9,912 bases of DNA from Clostridia bacterium (GCA_017424125.1 JAFPBM010000159.1:1-9912); one strand, 5' to 3'. Positions 1 through 6,081 are shown, counted from the first letter of the stretch. The notes: generated by a model not told the origin, from the letters alone. Program-made: numbers and translations.

Positions 1-493
1 CCTTGCCGTAGCGGGTTTCAAGCATCTCACGCAGTACGCGGAAAGCCACGGCAGGCTCTGTTGTGGTGCCCGACTTTGATATAATGTTACTCGAAACACG
101 TTTGTTTTTACAAAGTTCCAAAATCTCTGCAAGGGCACTGCCTGATATAGAGTTACCTGCAAAATATATTTCGGGTGTTTCTTTTCTTAATGCGTTATAG
201 TTGGGGGATTTCAAAAACTCAATCGCCGCGCGTGCGCCGAGGTATGAGCCGCCGATGCCTATAACTATGAGAATATCGGTATCACCAGAGATTCGCTTTG
301 CTGCAGATTTGATGCGCGAAAACTCTTCTTTATCATAATTTACAGGAAGGTCAAGCCAACCCAAAAAGTCGTTTCCGAGACCTGTGCCGTTATGAAGCAT
401 TTCGTGTGCTGCCGCTATCTGCGGTGTTAAACCTGTAAGGTCGTTTTCTCTTAAAAAATCTTTTGCGTAATTGTCTAAAAACCTGATTGCCAT
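1..493 (-). CDS. pgi: Glucose-6-phosphate isomerase, N-terminal part (cut by window edge)
   Basis: This gene interconverts glucose-6-phosphate and fructose-6-phosphate in the cytoplasm, in glycolysis and gluconeogenesis. The first 164 residues are visible, starting MAIRFLDNYA. The phosphosugar-binding (SIS-type) core begins with GIGGSYLGARAA at residues 79-90. The characteristic serine/threonine loop ISKSGTTTEPAVAFR follows at about 138-152. Both fit the bacterial Pgi family of about 430-550 residues, so roughly two thirds of the protein lies beyond position 1. The ATG at 491-493 follows an AGGAAGGG ribosome site (501-508) with 7 nt spacing. A good promoter sits directly upstream (518-546), so it can be transcribed apart from the dacF-like gene 80 nt upstream. 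No terminator separates the two, so read-through is also possible. Identity is confident; only the C-terminal part is unseen. Confidence 0.96.
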   Translation of the reverse strand, partial: MAIRFLDNYAKDFLRENDLTGLTPQIAAAHEMLHNGTGLGNDFLGWLDLPVNYDKEEFSRIKSAAKRISGDTDILIVIGIGGSYLGARAAIEFLKSPNYNALRKETPEIYFAGNSISGSALAEILELCKNKRVSSNIISKSGTTTEPAVAFRVLREMLETRYGK

Positions 494-517
494 TTGAACA
501 CCCTTCCTTTTTTTATT

Positions 518-546
518 ATTTTACTATATTTTCGTCCGCATTTCAA
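518..546 (-). promoter_or_regulatory. Sigma-A-type promoter of pgi
   Basis: On the minus strand, -35 TTGAAA (541-546) is separated by exactly 17 nt from -10 TAAAAT (518-523). Transcription would start near 511, giving a leader of under 20 nt that just includes the AGGAAGGG ribosome site. The small palindrome TTTCAGTTGAAA overlaps the -35. Confidence 0.75.
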
Positions 547-573
547 CTGAAATATAATAATTTTACATTTTTG

Positions 574-1788
574 TTATTTTTTACAAATTATGGCAGAAAG
601 CAACCAACGGTACATCATAAAAACGGTACGTTTTTTGACACTTTCTGTCGCCTTTATATCTATAACGCCAACCTCTTCCCCGTCCACGCTTATATAGACC
701 TTTCCGACGACGTCGCCTTTTTTAATAGGTGCTTTTACAGAATCTAAAAGTTCTAATTTCCTATCCACTTTCGGCTCGCCTTTTTTGGTAAGGACCGAAA
801 GTTTTCCGTCTGCTTTTACAGATGCGCTTGTTTTTTCACCACCCTTGATTTTAACTCGGGTATTATCCCCTATATTCGCATCAACGTTTAAAACACCGTA
901 ATTGGCAAAACCGAAATCAAGCATTTTTCTGGCACCCATAAAACGCGAATTACTGTCGGCGCCGCCCATTACAACCGCTATCAGCGTCATATTGTCGCGA
1001 GTGGCAGCGGCAGAAAGACAACTGCCCGCTTTGCTTGTAGTCCCCGTTTTAAGACCTATACATCCATCATAAAAACGCACAAGTTTATTTGTGTTTACAA
1101 GTTCCGATTCACCGCCGCGCAGAGAATCCATCCAAACGGTCGAATAATTGGTTATAAGTTTATGTTTCACAAGTTCCGAAGACATAATAGCAACGTCGTA
1201 CGCGGTGGTCAGATGTCCATCTGCATCGAGTCCCGTACAGTTTACAAAATGTGTCCCCGTAAGTCCGAGTGATTTTGCGCGTTCATTCATAAGCGCAACA
1301 AAACCCTCCTCACTGCCCGCTATTGCCTCACCCACCGCAACGGTGGCGTCATTGGCAGAGGCTATTACAATAGCCTTGAGCATTTCGTCAAGCGTCATAC
1401 TCTCGCCCGGCTCCAACCAAATCTGTGAGCCGCCCATACTGCAAGCATGTTCGCTCGCCGTTATTTTGCTTTCGAGTTTAAGTTTACCCGCGTCGATTGC
1501 CTCCATTATAAGCAATAGTGACATTATCTTGGTTATGGACGCGGGTGCTAAGCGCTCATTTCCGTTGTTTTCATATAAAACGGTCTGTGTTTGCGGTTCT
1601 ATAAGCACGCACGATTTTGCGTTTATATCAAGATTGCCGTCCACAAGCGTTATCGTTTCTGCCGTTTCGGGCAGAGGCTCGTATATATCCTCCGAATAAC
1701 ATTCGGTTGAGAGCGTTTTTGCCGTCACCGTCACCCCCGACAGTGCAACTATTATACCTATTAATAATATGCTGATTATTTTTTTCAC
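574..1788 (-). CDS. dacF: D-alanyl-D-alanine carboxypeptidase (DacF/PBP5-type, serine peptidase S11)
   Basis: A low-molecular-weight penicillin-binding protein that removes the terminal D-Ala from peptidoglycan pentapeptides outside the membrane, limiting cross-linking. Counting from the chosen start (404 aa): a signal peptide (KKIISILLIGIIVALSG), then the three active-site motifs of the family in order, SITK (nucleophile Ser and general-base Lys, 84-87), SAN (144-146) and KTG (247-249). A C-terminal beta domain (PBP5_C-like, about 300-380) follows. A final amphipathic/hydrophobic tail (VFMMYRWLLSAII) probably anchors it to the membrane. Start choice: a GTG at 1795-1797 is also in frame but abuts the GGAGG at 1798-1802. 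The GTG at 1786-1788 has 9 nt spacing and gives the typical MKKII signal-peptide start. The gene symbol is assigned by family; dacA/dacB-type naming is equally possible. Confidence 0.93.
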   Translation of the reverse strand: MKKIISILLIGIIVALSGVTVTAKTLSTECYSEDIYEPLPETAETITLVDGNLDINAKSCVLIEPQTQTVLYENNGNERLAPASITKIMSLLLIMEAIDAGKLKLESKITASEHACSMGGSQIWLEPGESMTLDEMLKAIVIASANDATVAVGEAIAGSEEGFVALMNERAKSLGLTGTHFVNCTGLDADGHLTTAYDVAIMSSELVKHKLITNYSTVWMDSLRGGESELVNTNKLVRFYDGCIGLKTGTTSKAGSCLSAAATRDNMTLIAVVMGGADSNSRFMGARKMLDFGFANYGVLNVDANIGDNTRVKIKGGEKTSASVKADGKLSVLTKKGEPKVDRKLELLDSVKAPIKKGDVVGKVYISVDGEEVGVIDIKATESVKKRTVFMMYRWLLSAIICKK

Positions 1789-1797
1789 GTAGCACAC

Positions 1798-1802
1798 CTC
1801 CG
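1798..1802 (-). promoter_or_regulatory. Ribosome binding site deciding the dacF start
   Basis: A GGAGG core on the minus strand lies 9 nt from the GTG at 1786-1788. It touches the upstream in-frame GTG (1795-1797) with no spacer, which rules that one out in practice. Confidence 0.8.
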
Positions 1803-1844
1803 TTATATAAAGGTATGCGTTGGATGTTTTTTTAATAACTGCAT

Positions 1845-1873
1845 AAAAAAACAGGGCGGAAAATCCGCCCTGT
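1845..1873 (-). terminator. Intrinsic terminator of the pyrR-uracil permease operon
   Basis: A 10-bp perfect GC-rich stem (1851-1860 with 1864-1873, ACAGGGCGGA and its complement) closes a 3-nt loop. On the minus strand it is followed by an uninterrupted U tract (1845-1851). It lies 15 nt after the permease stop codon and ends the operon before the dacF gene. Confidence 0.93.
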
Positions 1874-1887
1874 CAATTTAGTAAATA

Positions 1888-3234
1888 TTATTCTGCGTCT
1901 GCATTCTTACCGCTGAGCAATACGTTTGTGAGTATGCCGAGGATAAGTGCGCAAGCGATTGAAGTTAAGGTTACCTTACCAAATGTAAGTGTCAAACCGC
2001 CGATACCTGCAATAAGAATTACAGATACAACGAAGAGGTTGCGGTTCTTTTCAAGGTCAACCTTCTGAATCATCTTAAGACCGCTAACTGCGATAAATCC
2101 GTAAAGTGCCATGCAAACACCGCCCATTACGCAAGAAGGAATGGAGTTTACGAAAACAACAAACGGGTTGATGAAAGCAATAAGGATTGCGCCGATTGCG
2201 GCTGTTATAATGGTTATAACAGAGCAGTTACGTGTAATAGCAACGCAACCAACCGACTCGCCGTAAGTAGTGTTGGGGCAGCCGCCGAAGATAGCACCTG
2301 CAACCGAACCAATACCGTCGCCGAGAAGTGTTCTGTGAAGACCGGGCTCCTCAAGCAAATCTTTTTCAATAATTGTTGAAAGATTCTTGTGGTCAGCAAT
2401 ATGCTCTGCAAATACAACGAATGCAACGGGAACGTATGCTACTGCAACGGTTGCGAGATATGCAAGGTCGAAATCCTTAACGCCTTTAATAGCGGTGAGG
2501 AAAGTAAACTCGGGAACTGTGAAGATGCTATTCATTGATGCGAAGATTGAGAAATCGATTACCTTAAGTGCATCATTGTTTGTCAGGGTGCCGATAACGG
2601 TGAAGATTGCGCCTGTAGCGTAACCTGCCAAGATACCGATAACGAAAGGAATGAGTTTCATCATCTTCTTGCCGTATGTAGAGCAAACCATTGTTACTGC
2701 GAGTGTTACAAGACCGCAAACAAGTGCTACGTAGGGAGAGGTAAGAACGTTGCCTTCTGCATCTGCAACCTTAGTTTTCATAAGGTCGCCTATAGCGTTA
2801 CCTGCCAGGGACAGACCGATGATTGCAACTGTAGGTCCGATTACAACTGCGGGCATAAGTTTGTTTATCCAGTTAACGCCAACAAGTTTTACGATTATTG
2901 CGATAATTACATAAACAAGACCTGCACAAGCGGCACCGATTATAAGACCGAGGTAGCCGAGTTGTACCGATACGGCACCTGCAAACGCTGCTGCCATTGA
3001 ACCTAAGAATGCGAATGACGAGCCAAGGAAAACCGGACTCTTTGCTTTGGTGAAGAGAACGTATACGATTGTTCCTACACCTGCGCCGAAAAGGGCTGCG
3101 GACGGCTGCATTCCGTTACCTACGATTACCGGAACTACCAGTGTCGCTGCCATGATTGCGAGGAGTTGCTGGATTGCGAAAACGATAAGTTGTAAGAATT
3201 TCGGCTTATCGTTTACGTTGTAAATCATTTTCAT
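1888..3234 (-). CDS. pyrP: Uracil permease (NCS2 / nucleobase:cation symporter-2 family)
   Basis: An integral membrane transporter importing uracil, probably with protons, to feed pyrimidine salvage. It is about 448 aa and almost wholly hydrophobic, with enough segments for the 14-helix UraA fold. Numbered from the outermost in-frame ATG, family marks are the SSFAFLGS segment near 75-82, FAEHIADH near 278-285 and GGCPNTTYGE at 320-329. By comparison with E. coli UraA, the Glu/His of FAEHIADH and the Glu ending TTYGE correspond to Glu241, His245 and Glu290 of the uracil/proton site. The partner gene pyrR lies 60 nt upstream in the same operon, supporting uracil rather than xanthine as substrate. 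Start: GGAGG (3244-3248) abuts the ATG at 3241-3243, so the ATG at 3232-3234 (9 nt spacing) is preferred; another ATG lies at 3226-3228. The uraA symbol is equally usable. Confidence 0.94.
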   Translation of the reverse strand: MKMIYNVNDKPKFLQLIVFAIQQLLAIMAATLVVPVIVGNGMQPSAALFGAGVGTIVYVLFTKAKSPVFLGSSFAFLGSMAAAFAGAVSVQLGYLGLIIGAACAGLVYVIIAIIVKLVGVNWINKLMPAVVIGPTVAIIGLSLAGNAIGDLMKTKVADAEGNVLTSPYVALVCGLVTLAVTMVCSTYGKKMMKLIPFVIGILAGYATGAIFTVIGTLTNNDALKVIDFSIFASMNSIFTVPEFTFLTAIKGVKDFDLAYLATVAVAYVPVAFVVFAEHIADHKNLSTIIEKDLLEEPGLHRTLLGDGIGSVAGAIFGGCPNTTYGESVGCVAITRNCSVITIITAAIGAILIAFINPFVVFVNSIPSCVMGGVCMALYGFIAVSGLKMIQKVDLEKNRNLFVVSVILIAGIGGLTLTFGKVTLTSIACALILGILTNVLLSGKNADAE

Positions 3235-3243
3235 TTTTTTCAT

Positions 3244-3248
3244 CCTCC
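3244..3248 (-). promoter_or_regulatory. Ribosome binding site of the uracil permease gene
   Basis: GGAGG on the minus strand. Three in-frame ATGs follow within 20 nt (3241-3243, 3232-3234, 3226-3228). The middle one has the best spacing, 9 nt. Confidence 0.75.
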
Positions 3249-3274
3249 ATATTTTGATTTAAAATATAAAATAT

Positions 3275-3294
3275 CCGAGTTTTTAAACTCTCGG
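3275..3294 (-). repeat. Inverted repeat between pyrR and the permease gene
   Basis: CCGAG and CTCGG (3275-3279, 3290-3294) can pair, or alternatively the inner GAGTTT and AAACTC (3277-3282, 3285-3290). The hairpin begins right after the pyrR stop codon. The following bases are A/U mixed rather than a U run, so it looks more like an mRNA-processing or stability hairpin, or a weak terminator that tunes the permease/PyrR ratio, than a full stop. Confidence 0.5.
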
Positions 3295-3828
3295 TTATTT
3301 CTCATACAAACAGACCGACGTTTCGTTATCAAACTCAGGCACCGAAACACTTATCAGTTCTGTTTTTGAGGTGGGAACGTTTTTGCCCACATAGTCACCC
3401 CTTATGGGAAGTTCACGGTGACCCCTATCTATAAGCACGGCAAGTTGTATTGCCGAGGGACGCCCCATTCGCATAACGGCATCAAGCGCCGCGCGAACGG
3501 TACGGCCCGTATAAAGCACGTCGTCAACAAGTATAACGCGTTTGCCCGTTACGTCGTACCCCTCTTTTTCAATATGCACCAAGGGCTCGTCCGAGACGGC
3601 GATATCGTCACGGTAGAGGGTAATATCAAGGGTATATACAGGCACGTCAATTCCCTCAAAGGTTTTTATGTTTGAGGCAATCGTGTTAGCAAGGGGCACA
3701 CCTCTACGGCGGATACCCATAAGCAAAACGTCTTTACAGCCACCCGTACGCTCGATAATCTCGTGCGACATACGTCTGAGAGCGCGTTCTACACCCTGTT
3801 CATCCATAATGCGATACTTAAAAACCAT
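3295..3828 (-). CDS. pyrR: PyrR: pyrimidine operon RNA-binding attenuation regulator / uracil phosphoribosyltransferase
   Basis: A bifunctional cytoplasmic protein. It binds a hairpin in pyr mRNA leaders when UMP/UTP is high and so favours termination; it also converts uracil and PRPP to UMP. At 177 aa it has the usual family length. The PRPP-binding motif [13 protein letters not shown] is at 98-110. The family-typical segments IRRRGVPLA (39-47), the LDITLYRDD loop (67-75) and [19 protein letters not shown] (132-150) are all present. The ATG at 3826-3828 has an AAGGA site 7 nt upstream. Its own leader carries a PyrR site and terminator (3845-3942), so it should be autoregulated. It is first in an operon with uracil permease, as in Bacillus pyr operons, but no biosynthetic pyr genes are here. 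Confidence 0.97.
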   Translation of the reverse strand: MVFKYRIMDEQGVERALRRMSHEIIERTGGCKDVLLMGIRRRGVPLANTIASNIKTFEGIDVPVYTLDITLYRDDIAVSDEPLVHIEKEGYDVTGKRVILVDDVLYTGRTVRAALDAVMRMGRPSAIQLAVLIDRGHRELPIRGDYVGKNVPTSKTELISVSVPEFDNETSVCLYEK

Positions 3829-3844
3829 TTTTCGTTCCTTTTAC

Positions 3845-3875
3845 AAAAAAATAACCTTTGCCGCGCGACAAGGTT
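3845..3875 (-). terminator. Leader (attenuator) terminator upstream of pyrR
   Basis: On the minus strand, UAACCUU pairs with AAGGUUA. The inner G-C, U-G and C-G pairs (one bulged A) close a GCGC loop, followed by a run of seven U (3845-3851). The U tract ends only a few bases before the pyrR ribosome site, so termination here blocks the whole operon. Confidence 0.88.
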
Positions 3876-3910
3876 ACAAACAGGACGCAAAGCGCCCTAT
3901 ACATTATATA

Positions 3911-3942
3911 ATCTTGTCGGCATCGCGGTACCGTCTTAAAGA
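3911..3942 (-). promoter_or_regulatory. PyrR-binding loop (anti-antiterminator hairpin)
   Basis: On the minus strand the upper stem CGGUA/UGCCG (3929-3933 with 3918-3922) closes a six-base loop CCGCGA (3923-3928), which fits the PyrR hexaloop pattern CNGNGA. The conserved U-G pair two positions below the loop is kept. Below it, an internal loop of UAAGA opposite AC leads to a lower stem UCUU/AAGA. The order and the purine-rich 5' bulge match known PyrR sites, although most stem bases differ from the Bacillus consensus. Confidence 0.85.
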
Positions 3943-3959
3943 CCTATTTACTAAAAATT

Positions 3960-3988
3960 ATTCTATCACAACGCTATCATTTTGTAAA
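3960..3988 (-). promoter_or_regulatory. Sigma-A-type promoter of the pyrR operon
   Basis: -35 TTTACA (3983-3988), 17 nt, -10 TAGAAT (3960-3965) on the minus strand. Start expected near 3953, giving a leader of about 125 nt that holds the whole attenuator. Confidence 0.85.
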
Positions 3989-4148
3989 GCGCATTTTATT
4001 TTTTTGATTAATTTTTCACGTCACTGCATATACTATTTATTAGTGCGAATGGGTATTTTTGGCAGAGTTTTACACTTCTGGTGTGAAAAATTATCAAATT
4101 GCACAACCAATTTACCAAAAATTGCCAAAAATCGACGGTTTTTTCAAG

Positions 4149-4165
4149 GTTACAATTTTGTAACA
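4149..4165 (-). promoter_or_regulatory. Candidate WalR (YycF) box upstream of the 3D-domain gene
   Basis: Read on the minus strand, TGTTAC-AAAAT-TGTAAC fits the WalR direct-repeat pattern TGTWAH-N5-TGTWAH at every defined position. WalR controls cell-wall hydrolase genes in Bacillota, including the 3D-domain gene yocH of B. subtilis, which suits the downstream gene. The centre is about 100 nt upstream of the expected start site. The same bases also form a GTTACAA/TTGTAAC palindrome, so a dimeric repressor is an alternative reading. Confidence 0.4.
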
Positions 4166-4183
4166 ATTTGTCCCGCGCGGGCG

Positions 4184-4204
4184 TTTTGTGTAAATTTCAC
4201 AAAA
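4184..4204. repeat. Inverted repeat just upstream of the 3D-gene -35
   Basis: Perfect 7-nt arms TTTTGTG (4184-4190) and CACAAAA (4198-4204) flank a 7-nt centre. The repeat ends 18 nt before the -35, a position suited to a regulator. The regulator is unknown. Confidence 0.5.
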
Positions 4205-4222
4205 CAGAAGCGGTTTTTCGGG

Positions 4223-4251
4223 TTGACAATAATCACTATTGTGGATATAAT
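4223..4251 (+). promoter_or_regulatory. Consensus sigma-A promoter of the G5/3D-domain gene
   Basis: A perfect -35 TTGACA (4223-4228), exactly 17 nt, and a perfect -10 TATAAT (4246-4251). Start expected near 4258, giving a leader of about 88 nt. A promoter this close to consensus usually needs a repressor or other control if expression is to vary, which fits the upstream inverted repeats. Confidence 0.92.
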
Positions 4252-4276
4252 CTCGTTGCATTGTGTTTTTTTCAAA

Positions 4277-4319
4277 GGAGCCTCTGTTTCCACGCTCCGG
4301 GCAGGTTGTTTTTCAATCT
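4277..4319 (+). other. Structured 5' leader of the G5/3D-domain gene (two hairpins)
   Basis: GGAGC (4277-4281) pairs with GCTCC (4294-4298) around a 12-nt loop. AGGUUG (4303-4308) then pairs with CAAUCU (4314-4319) around UUUUU, with one G-U pair. I recognise no known riboswitch class. The U-rich loop and lack of a U tail argue against termination. It could affect mRNA stability or translation. Confidence 0.35.
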
Positions 4320-4346
4320 ACCTATTATATATAAAGGGGAAATTCA

Positions 4347-5480
4347 ATGATAGAAAAGTTAAGAGCCGTGCTGACTAAATTGCCCGCCGTTTTTGAGCGA
4401 CGTGCCAACAGTCTTTATGCTCTTGCTCTGACAACGGCAATACTTCTTTCCGTTCTTATGTTGTCGGTTAACACCGTTTCTATAAAGGCGGACGGCAAAG
4501 AGGTTGTTACGTTAAAGACCATGCTTTCCAATACGGACAGCATTTTAGAGTCGGTTAATATTTCATACGGCAAGGACGACAAGGTTGAAGTTAAAAAACT
4601 TTCAAGCCATGCAATAGATATTGCAGTGCGCTACTCGTTCCCTGTTTACATCACTGTTGGCAACACCACAAGCAAGGTGCTTACCACCGGTGCTACGGTT
4701 GGCGAAATTTTGGATTTAGCCAACGTACTTGTAAGCGAACACGATATTATCAACTACGACCTTGACACAAAAATCGACGCTACGGCTTATATTGACGTGG
4801 TTGACATTGACTACGTAACCGAAACCTATACAAAGCGCATTTATTATCAGGAAAAGACGGTTTATTCCGCCGATTATCCCAAAGGAACGCGCATTGTAAA
4901 AGACGGAACGGAAGGTCAAAAACAGGTTACCTGTAAAAAGACCATTGTAAACGGTGTTGTAACAAGTGAAGAGGTTTTAAGCGAAGTTGTGCTTTTTGAG
5001 GCGGTTGACAGACAAATCATCATAGGCACCAAGAAAACGGCAACTGCCAACAAAACTCCCGCTGCCGCAAAACCCTCTAAACCCACCACAACTAATCCTG
5101 CGGTTACCACAAGCGCAAACGTTTCCTGCGTTTCTACGCTTAAACCCGCAAGTACAATTGAACTTGATAAAAACGGTAACCCCGTTAAGTATAAAAAGCA
5201 TCTGACCGTTCAGGCAACGGCATATCTTGCATCCGGCACCTGTGCAACGGGCGTTAAGTGTGTTCCCGGATATATTGCGGTTAACCCCAACTATATACCT
5301 TACGGCACAAAGATGTATATTAAATCAAGCGACGGCAAATATGTTTACGGTTACGCAGTTGCTGCCGACACAGGCGGTTTTGCAAGAAACAATCCCACGA
5401 AGGTTGACCTTGCATTCCCCACTAACGCACAGTGCAGTACATTCGGCAGACGCAACGTTGAAATTTATATTTTAGAATAG
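4347..5480 (+). CDS. Membrane-anchored DUF348-G5-3D domain protein (YabE-like, probable peptidoglycan-active enzyme)
   Basis: A likely secreted, membrane-tethered cell-wall protein of 377 aa. Order: short cytoplasmic N-terminus, one membrane segment (about 22-44), a DUF348-like ubiquitin-fold region (about 46-150), a G5 domain (about 153-228), a Pro/Thr/Ala-rich linker (about 230-265) and a C-terminal 3D domain (about 285-377). In the 3D domain the signature AADTGG (339-344) and VDLAF (353-357) are present. The position often VDP in the family is VNP (312-314), so one of the three name-giving aspartates may be Asn. The 3D fold resembles the double-psi barrel of MltA-type lytic transglycosylases, so glycan-strand cleavage is the inferred activity, unproven here. 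It starts at ATG 4347 after AAGGGG. It is monocistronic, with its own consensus promoter and a strong terminator 1 nt after the stop. Confidence 0.9.
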   Translation: MIEKLRAVLTKLPAVFERRANSLYALALTTAILLSVLMLSVNTVSIKADGKEVVTLKTMLSNTDSILESVNISYGKDDKVEVKKLSSHAIDIAVRYSFPVYITVGNTTSKVLTTGATVGEILDLANVLVSEHDIINYDLDTKIDATAYIDVVDIDYVTETYTKRIYYQEKTVYSADYPKGTRIVKDGTEGQKQVTCKKTIVNGVVTSEEVLSEVVLFEAVDRQIIIGTKKTATANKTPAAAKPSKPTTTNPAVTTSANVSCVSTLKPASTIELDKNGNPVKYKKHLTVQATAYLASGTCATGVKCVPGYIAVNPNYIPYGTKMYIKSSDGKYVYGYAVAADTGGFARNNPTKVDLAFPTNAQCSTFGRRNVEIYILE

Positions 5481-5481
5481 T

Positions 5482-5508
5482 AAAAAGGCTTGGAAACCAA
5501 GCCTTTTT
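5482..5508. terminator. Bidirectional terminator between the 3D gene and the lipoprotein gene
   Basis: A perfect 12-bp inverted repeat (5482-5493 with 5497-5508), core GGCTTGG/CCAAGCC, closes an AAA loop with A5 and T5 flanks, so it has a U tail on both strands. The convergent lipoprotein gene's stop codon (5507-5509) lies inside the T tract. Confidence 0.93.
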
Positions 5509-6004
5509 ATTTTTCATTTATTATTTTGACGTTAGTGAATTCTACACTCAAATCTGCAGACGGACACGTAAGCCGAAGCGGCAAACCCGTTTCCGACACC
5601 GTTAGAACGTAATCGTATCCGCCCGTTTTGCCGTAAACCTTATATTCTTCACCGTCTTTTTGTGCGGGAGCGGTGTTTTTTACAACGTTTGACAACATCT
5701 CGGCTACGTTTTCTGTTGGTATCTTTGCCGATGGCTTATACGTCATACCCATATAAGTTACGGCGGTTTCCTCGCCGTCGTAGGTTACGGTGGTGCCCGA
5801 TATGGTTTCGGGTTTTGTAACGGTGCAACTAAAAACGCCTCCGCCATAGGCTTTTATGCTACATTCGCATTCATAGTCTTCGTATTCTATATCGGCATCA
5901 AAAGATATGCCGACAAGTTTTGTATCAACTTCCTCTGCCTCTCCGCAACCAGCAAGGGTTAATAACATTAAAAGCATACAAAATATTTTTTTCAATTTTA
6001 CCAC
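5507..6004 (-). CDS. Small putative lipoprotein of unknown function
   Basis: 165 aa with a classical lipoprotein signal: basic MVKLKK, a hydrophobic core, then the lipobox LAGC with the lipidated cysteine at residue 20. The mature part is acidic at first (GEAEEVDTKLVG) and then rich in beta-forming stretches with a regular pattern of Thr, Val and Tyr. This loosely resembles small LolA/LppX-like or outer-surface beta proteins, but I do not recognise a family. Start is uncertain. The GTG at 6002-6004 has no ribosome site, because a terminator U tract lies immediately before it. The TTG at 5993-5995 would give MKKIFCML and has only a weak GGTG-like site upstream. It is downstream of the DUF6106-like gene on the same strand but separated from it by a strong terminator. 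Confidence 0.8.
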   Translation of the reverse strand: MVKLKKIFCMLLMLLTLAGCGEAEEVDTKLVGISFDADIEYEDYECECSIKAYGGGVFSCTVTKPETISGTTVTYDGEETAVTYMGMTYKPSAKIPTENVAEMLSNVVKNTAPAQKDGEEYKVYGKTGGYDYVLTVSETGLPLRLTCPSADLSVEFTNVKIINEK

Positions 6005-6011
6005 ACCATAT

Positions 6012-6050
6012 AAAAAAATTAAGCCACAGCGACAAAAACTGTGGCTTAAT
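6012..6050 (-). terminator. Intrinsic terminator after the DUF6106-like gene
   Basis: A perfect 12-bp stem (6018-6029 with 6039-6050, ending in AAGCCACAG) closes a 9-nt loop. On the minus strand a run of seven U (6012-6018) follows. It lies 32 nt after the stop codon at 6082 and its tail ends 7 nt before the possible lipoprotein start at 6004. Confidence 0.9.
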
Positions 6051-6081
6051 AATATTTATGTGTTTGGGGGCGCAATTTATT

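Larger units (their letters stand above)
3845..3953 (-). promoter_or_regulatory. PyrR-dependent transcription attenuator in the pyrR leader
   Basis: Two exclusive folds are visible in the leader RNA. In the first, a PyrR-binding hairpin (3911-3942) leaves the terminator (3845-3875) free to form. In the second, an antiterminator pairs GACAAG (3913-3918) with CUUGUC (3867-3872) and CCGCG (3924-3928) with CGCGG (3861-3865). This consumes both the 3' half of the PyrR hairpin and the 5' half of the terminator. A small hairpin (3883-3888 with 3892-3897, loop AAA on the plus strand) closes the intervening region. This is the logic known for Bacillus pyr attenuators: PyrR with UMP/UTP stabilises the first fold and stops transcription. 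The pairings are read from the sequence; the regulation is inferred from the family. Confidence 0.88.
3989..4222. other. Non-coding region between divergent pyrR and 3D-gene promoters, rich in inverted repeats
   Basis: No credible gene lies here; reading frames that cross it have no ribosome site and no recognisable protein. It is AT-rich and contains an imperfect repeat TTTTACAC...GTGTGAAAA (about 4069-4089), two copies of CCAAAAAT about 11 nt apart (near 4118-4137), a GTTACAA/TTGTAAC palindrome (4149-4164), the GC palindrome CCCGCGCGGG (4172-4181) and TTTTGTG/CACAAAA (4184-4204). Their closeness to the plus-strand promoter suggests operators. Confidence 0.6.

Noticed and set aside
1148..1699. 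183-codon plus-strand frame inside dacF
   Set aside because: It is antisense to a clearly coding gene with intact SxxK, SxN and KTG motifs, and has no ribosome site or recognisable domain.
1803..1843. A sporulation (sigma-E-like CATACCTT) promoter before dacF
   Set aside because: CATACC resembles a sigma-E -10, but no convincing -35 at proper spacing is present, and no sigma-A promoter is clear either. Too weak to call.
3275..3300. A second PyrR site between pyrR and the permease gene, as in B. subtilis
   Set aside because: CCGAGA fits CNGNGA, but the flanking bases cannot form the upper stem around it, and no U-tailed terminator follows.
3923..3933. GGUACCGCG resembling the conserved T-box motif in the pyrR leader
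   Set aside because: The tRNA-contacting UGGN bulge of a real T-box antiterminator is missing, no long stem I precedes it, and the bases are fully explained by a PyrR hexaloop and its stem upstream of pyrR.
4184..4204. A Rex or CRP operator
   Set aside because: The arms TTGTG/CACAA resemble Rex sites, but the spacer is 7 nt instead of 8, and CRP-type TGTGA-N6-TCACA is not met. Left as an unassigned inverted repeat.
4284..4334. A leader peptide from CTG in the 3D-gene leader
   Set aside because: It needs a rare CTG start only 3 nt after AGGAG and has no regulatory codon pattern.
3668..4378. 236-codon plus-strand open frame across the pyrR start and the intergenic region
   Set aside because: It is antisense to the start of pyrR, runs through the pyrR promoter, attenuator and the 3D-gene promoter, has no ribosome site and a composition unlike a protein (many Cys, Phe and basic runs). 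It is a by-product of an AT-rich gap.
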